The position numbers and the translations under genes are program-made. Of a stretch of 7,385 bases of DNA, positions 6,014 through 7,385 are shown one piece after another. Source of the DNA: Mycobacterium sp. (GTDB lineage: Bacteria > Actinomycetota > Actinomycetes > Mycobacteriales > Mycobacteriaceae). Position 1 is the stretch's first letter, and every line of letters starts with the position of its first letter. Location of the stretch: the NCBI GenBank assembly GCA_025965815.1, contig JAOPWF010000199.1:1-7385 (forward strand), written 5' to 3'. The notes beneath the pieces are model-generated. The model was not told the DNA's origin and searched no databases. It saw only the letters and a list, made by a program, of their open reading frames with translations.

Positions 6014-7095
6014 AGGTGATCGTCGAGGCCGACGGCGGTTCGCGTGGCAACCCGGGCCCTGCGGGGTATGGGGCCGTGGTGTGGTCTGAGGACCGCTCGG
6101 CCGTGCTGGCCGAGAGCAAGCAGGCCATTGGACGCGCCACCAACAACGTCGCCGAGTACTGCGGGCTGATCGCCGCTCTCGAGGAGGCGGCCAACCTCGG
6201 TGCCACCGATGTCGCGGTGTTCATGGACTCCAAGCTGGTCGTCGAACAGATGTCGGGTCGCTGGAAGGTCAAGCATCCCGACCTGATCCCGCTGCACCAG
6301 CAGGCGCGGGCGCTGGCAACACGATTCGAGCGGATCAGCTACTCCTGGATTCCGCGGGCGAAGAACTCGCACGCCGACCGGCTCGCGAACGAGGCGATGG
6401 ACGCCGCGGCCGAACTGCCAGAGACGGCAGTGCCGCAAAAGCACGCTCCGGCGGCGGTTTCCCCGGGCTGGACCGGGGCGGGCGGGGCGCCCACCCGGCT
6501 GCTTCTGCTGCGGCACGGTCAGACAGAGCTGTCGGTCCAGCGTCGCTACTCGGGGCGCGGCAATCCGGCGCTGACCGACCTCGGACGCCGGCAGGCCGAG
6601 GCCGCCGCGCTGTATCTGGCTCGGCGGGGCGGGATTGCGGCGGTTGTCACCTCTCCGCTGCAACGCGCCTACGACACCGCAGCCGCGGCGGCGAAAGCGC
6701 TCGGACTCGATGTCACCGTGGACGACGACCTGATCGAGACGGACTTCGGTGAGTGGGAGGGTCTGACCTTCAGCGAGGCGGCCGAACACGACCCGGAGTT
6801 GCATCGCCGCTGGCTACGCGACACCAGCGTGACGCCGCCGGGGGGTGAGAGTTTCGACAGTGTGGCTGACCGGATCAGGCGGGCCCGCACCAGGATCATC
6901 GCGGAGCACGGCGGCGAAACCGTGCTGGTGGTATCGCATGTGACGCCGATCAAGACCTTCCTGCGGGTGGCGCTGGACGCGGGCCCGGGCATTCTGTACC
7001 GGTTGCACCTGGACCTGGCGTCATTGAGCATCGCGGAGTTCTATCCGGACGGAGCCTCGTCGGTACGGCTGGTCAACCAGACCGACTACCTGTAG
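6010..7095 (+). CDS. Bifunctional RNase HI / alpha-ribazole phosphatase (Rv2228c homologue)
   Basis: A 361-residue two-domain protein starting at the GTG at 6010, which overlaps the upstream stop as GTGA; M. tuberculosis Rv2228c is 364 residues. Residues 1-130 are RNase HI: the active-site acidic residues are visible as Asp8 (E-A-D-G-G-S), Glu49 (A-E-Y), Asp73 (M-D-S-K) and Asp123 (A-D-R-L-A-N). This domain cleaves RNA in RNA-DNA hybrids. A variable Ala/Pro-rich linker (about 131-160) leads to a histidine-phosphatase (phosphoglycerate-mutase fold) domain with L-R168-H169-G-Q-T, Arg219 (S-P-L-Q-R-A), acidic residues at 243-250 and H310 in V-V-S-H. That domain corresponds to CobC-type alpha-ribazole phosphatase, the late cobalamin step, shown for the M. 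smegmatis homologue. All key residues are present in both domains, so both activities should be intact. It ends the NIF3 operon. Confidence 0.95.
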   Translation: MKVIVEADGGSRGNPGPAGYGAVVWSEDRSAVLAESKQAIGRATNNVAEYCGLIAALEEAANLGATDVAVFMDSKLVVEQMSGRWKVKHPDLIPLHQQARALATRFERISYSWIPRAKNSHADRLANEAMDAAAELPETAVPQKHAPAAVSPGWTGAGGAPTRLLLLRHGQTELSVQRRYSGRGNPALTDLGRRQAEAAALYLARRGGIAAVVTSPLQRAYDTAAAAAKALGLDVTVDDDLIETDFGEWEGLTFSEAAEHDPELHRRWLRDTSVTPPGGESFDSVADRIRRARTRIIAEHGGETVLVVSHVTPIKTFLRVALDAGPGILYRLHLDLASLSIAEFYPDGASSVRLVNQTDYL

Positions 7096-7103
7096 GAGTT
7101 CTT

Positions 7104-7117
7104 CCGAGAATTCTCGG
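7104..7117. repeat. 14-bp perfect palindrome downstream of the RNase H gene
   Basis: CCGAGAATTCTCGG is identical to its own reverse complement. It begins 8 bp after the stop of the RNase H/phosphatase gene and about 47 bp before the next start codon. With no loop and no following T-run it is a poor intrinsic terminator. The symmetry and the position upstream of the next gene would suit a dimeric regulator site. A 14-bp palindrome can also occur by chance. Confidence 0.45.
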
Positions 7118-7163
7118 TGCCGAAGTAGTCAACTGAACAGTTTGCTTGTGATTCACTCGACCA

Positions 7164-7385
7164 ATGTCTGTCGGGGGAGACTTTCGTTTCAGCAGGCGCG
7201 CTCTGTTGATCGCAGGGGCCGCGGGACTGACTGGGGTGGCAGGCAGTTCTTTTTTCCTACACCCCGCAGGTGCGGACGAGTTCCCCTACCTGCCACCGAC
7301 GGAACATGATCAACCGAATCTGCCCAGTCTGCGATTCACCGGTTTTCATTCGCCACGAGGGATACAGCCCTTCGTCGACGATCTA
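7164..7385 (+). CDS. Partial CDS, Tat-exported protein of unknown function (N-terminus only)
   Basis: From the ATG at 7164 the frame stays open for 74 codons to the right edge. The N-terminus is a textbook twin-arginine signal: F-S-R-R-A-L-L (S10, R11, R12), an Ala/Gly/Leu hydrophobic core (about 14-32), then A35-G-A37 as a likely signal peptidase I site before D-E-F. The mature part begins with a proline-rich linker (Y-L-P-P-T, then P-N-L-P-S-L) and continues as R-F-T-G-F-H-S-P-R-G. I do not recognise the family, and the visible part does not allow one to be named. By hand count GC is about 59 percent (positions 7161-7385), clearly below the rest of the window, with codons such as TTT, CTA and TCT. 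No Shine-Dalgarno sequence precedes the ATG. GTCAACT (7128-7134) and TTCACT (7152-7157) are weak promoter-like elements. Confidence 0.72.
   Translation, partial: MSVGGDFRFSRRALLIAGAAGLTGVAGSSFFLHPAGADEFPYLPPTEHDQPNLPSLRFTGFHSPRGIQPFVDDL

Noticed and set aside
1..7385. CRISPR arrays, tRNA/rRNA genes, insertion sequences, prophage or defence genes
   Set aside because: No regular repeats, cloverleaf-like segments, transposase motifs or defence-family signatures were seen on either strand.

Overview
The window looks like a chromosomal segment from a high-GC actinobacterium, almost certainly a Mycobacterium/Mycolicibacterium. Several predicted proteins match M. tuberculosis H37Rv proteins of the Rv2228c-Rv2237 block, as I remember them, nearly residue for residue: the RNase HI-phosphatase fusion (Rv2228c), zinc-ribbon protein (Rv2229c), NIF3 protein (Rv2230c), PtkA (Rv2232), PtpA (Rv2234), SURF1 (Rv2235) and CobD (Rv2236c). 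The block is shown here in the opposite orientation. GTG starts, very short overlaps and few Shine-Dalgarno sites also fit a mycobacterium. No database search was possible, so homology statements rest on recognition.

Layout, left to right. (1) Positions 1-33, minus strand: the first 11 codons of a gene running off the left edge, probably a VOC/glyoxalase-fold protein. (2) 184-999, minus: an oxygenase-MpaB/DUF2236 family protein. It diverges from (3) cobD (1052-2026, plus), the CobD/CbiB cobalamin-biosynthesis membrane protein. (4) A tight minus-strand operon ptkA > ptpA > SURF1 (3962 down to 1980), with 8-bp and 1-bp gene overlaps. The SURF1 3' end overlaps the convergent cobD 3' end by 47 bp. 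(5) A divergent intergenic region (3963-4142) with a GC-rich hairpin, two candidate leaderless promoters and a 24-codon reading frame. (6) A plus-strand operon NIF3 > zinc-ribbon protein > RNase HI/phosphatase (4143-7095), with 4-bp overlaps at each junction. (7) After a 14-bp perfect palindrome, the N-terminus of a Tat-signal exported protein (7164 to the right edge) of visibly lower GC.

How the genes fit together: PtkA (HAD-fold tyrosine kinase) and PtpA (low-molecular-weight tyrosine phosphatase) are a known kinase/substrate pair in M. tuberculosis. CobD and the phosphatase half of the RNase H fusion both belong to cobalamin nucleotide-loop assembly. SURF1 serves cytochrome c oxidase assembly. 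The NIF3/zinc-ribbon/RNase H trio is a conserved actinobacterial unit whose first two members have no settled biochemical role.

I see no mobile element, CRISPR array, rRNA or tRNA, and no clearly new multi-gene system. The best leads are local departures from the M. tuberculosis arrangement: cobC is missing between ptkA and NIF3, and in its place are a hairpin repeat and a short reading frame that could be a leaderless mini-gene or a cobC 3' remnant. PtkA lacks the N-terminal disordered extension, PtpA has glycine at position 53, and an unfamiliar Tat-exported protein follows the operon.
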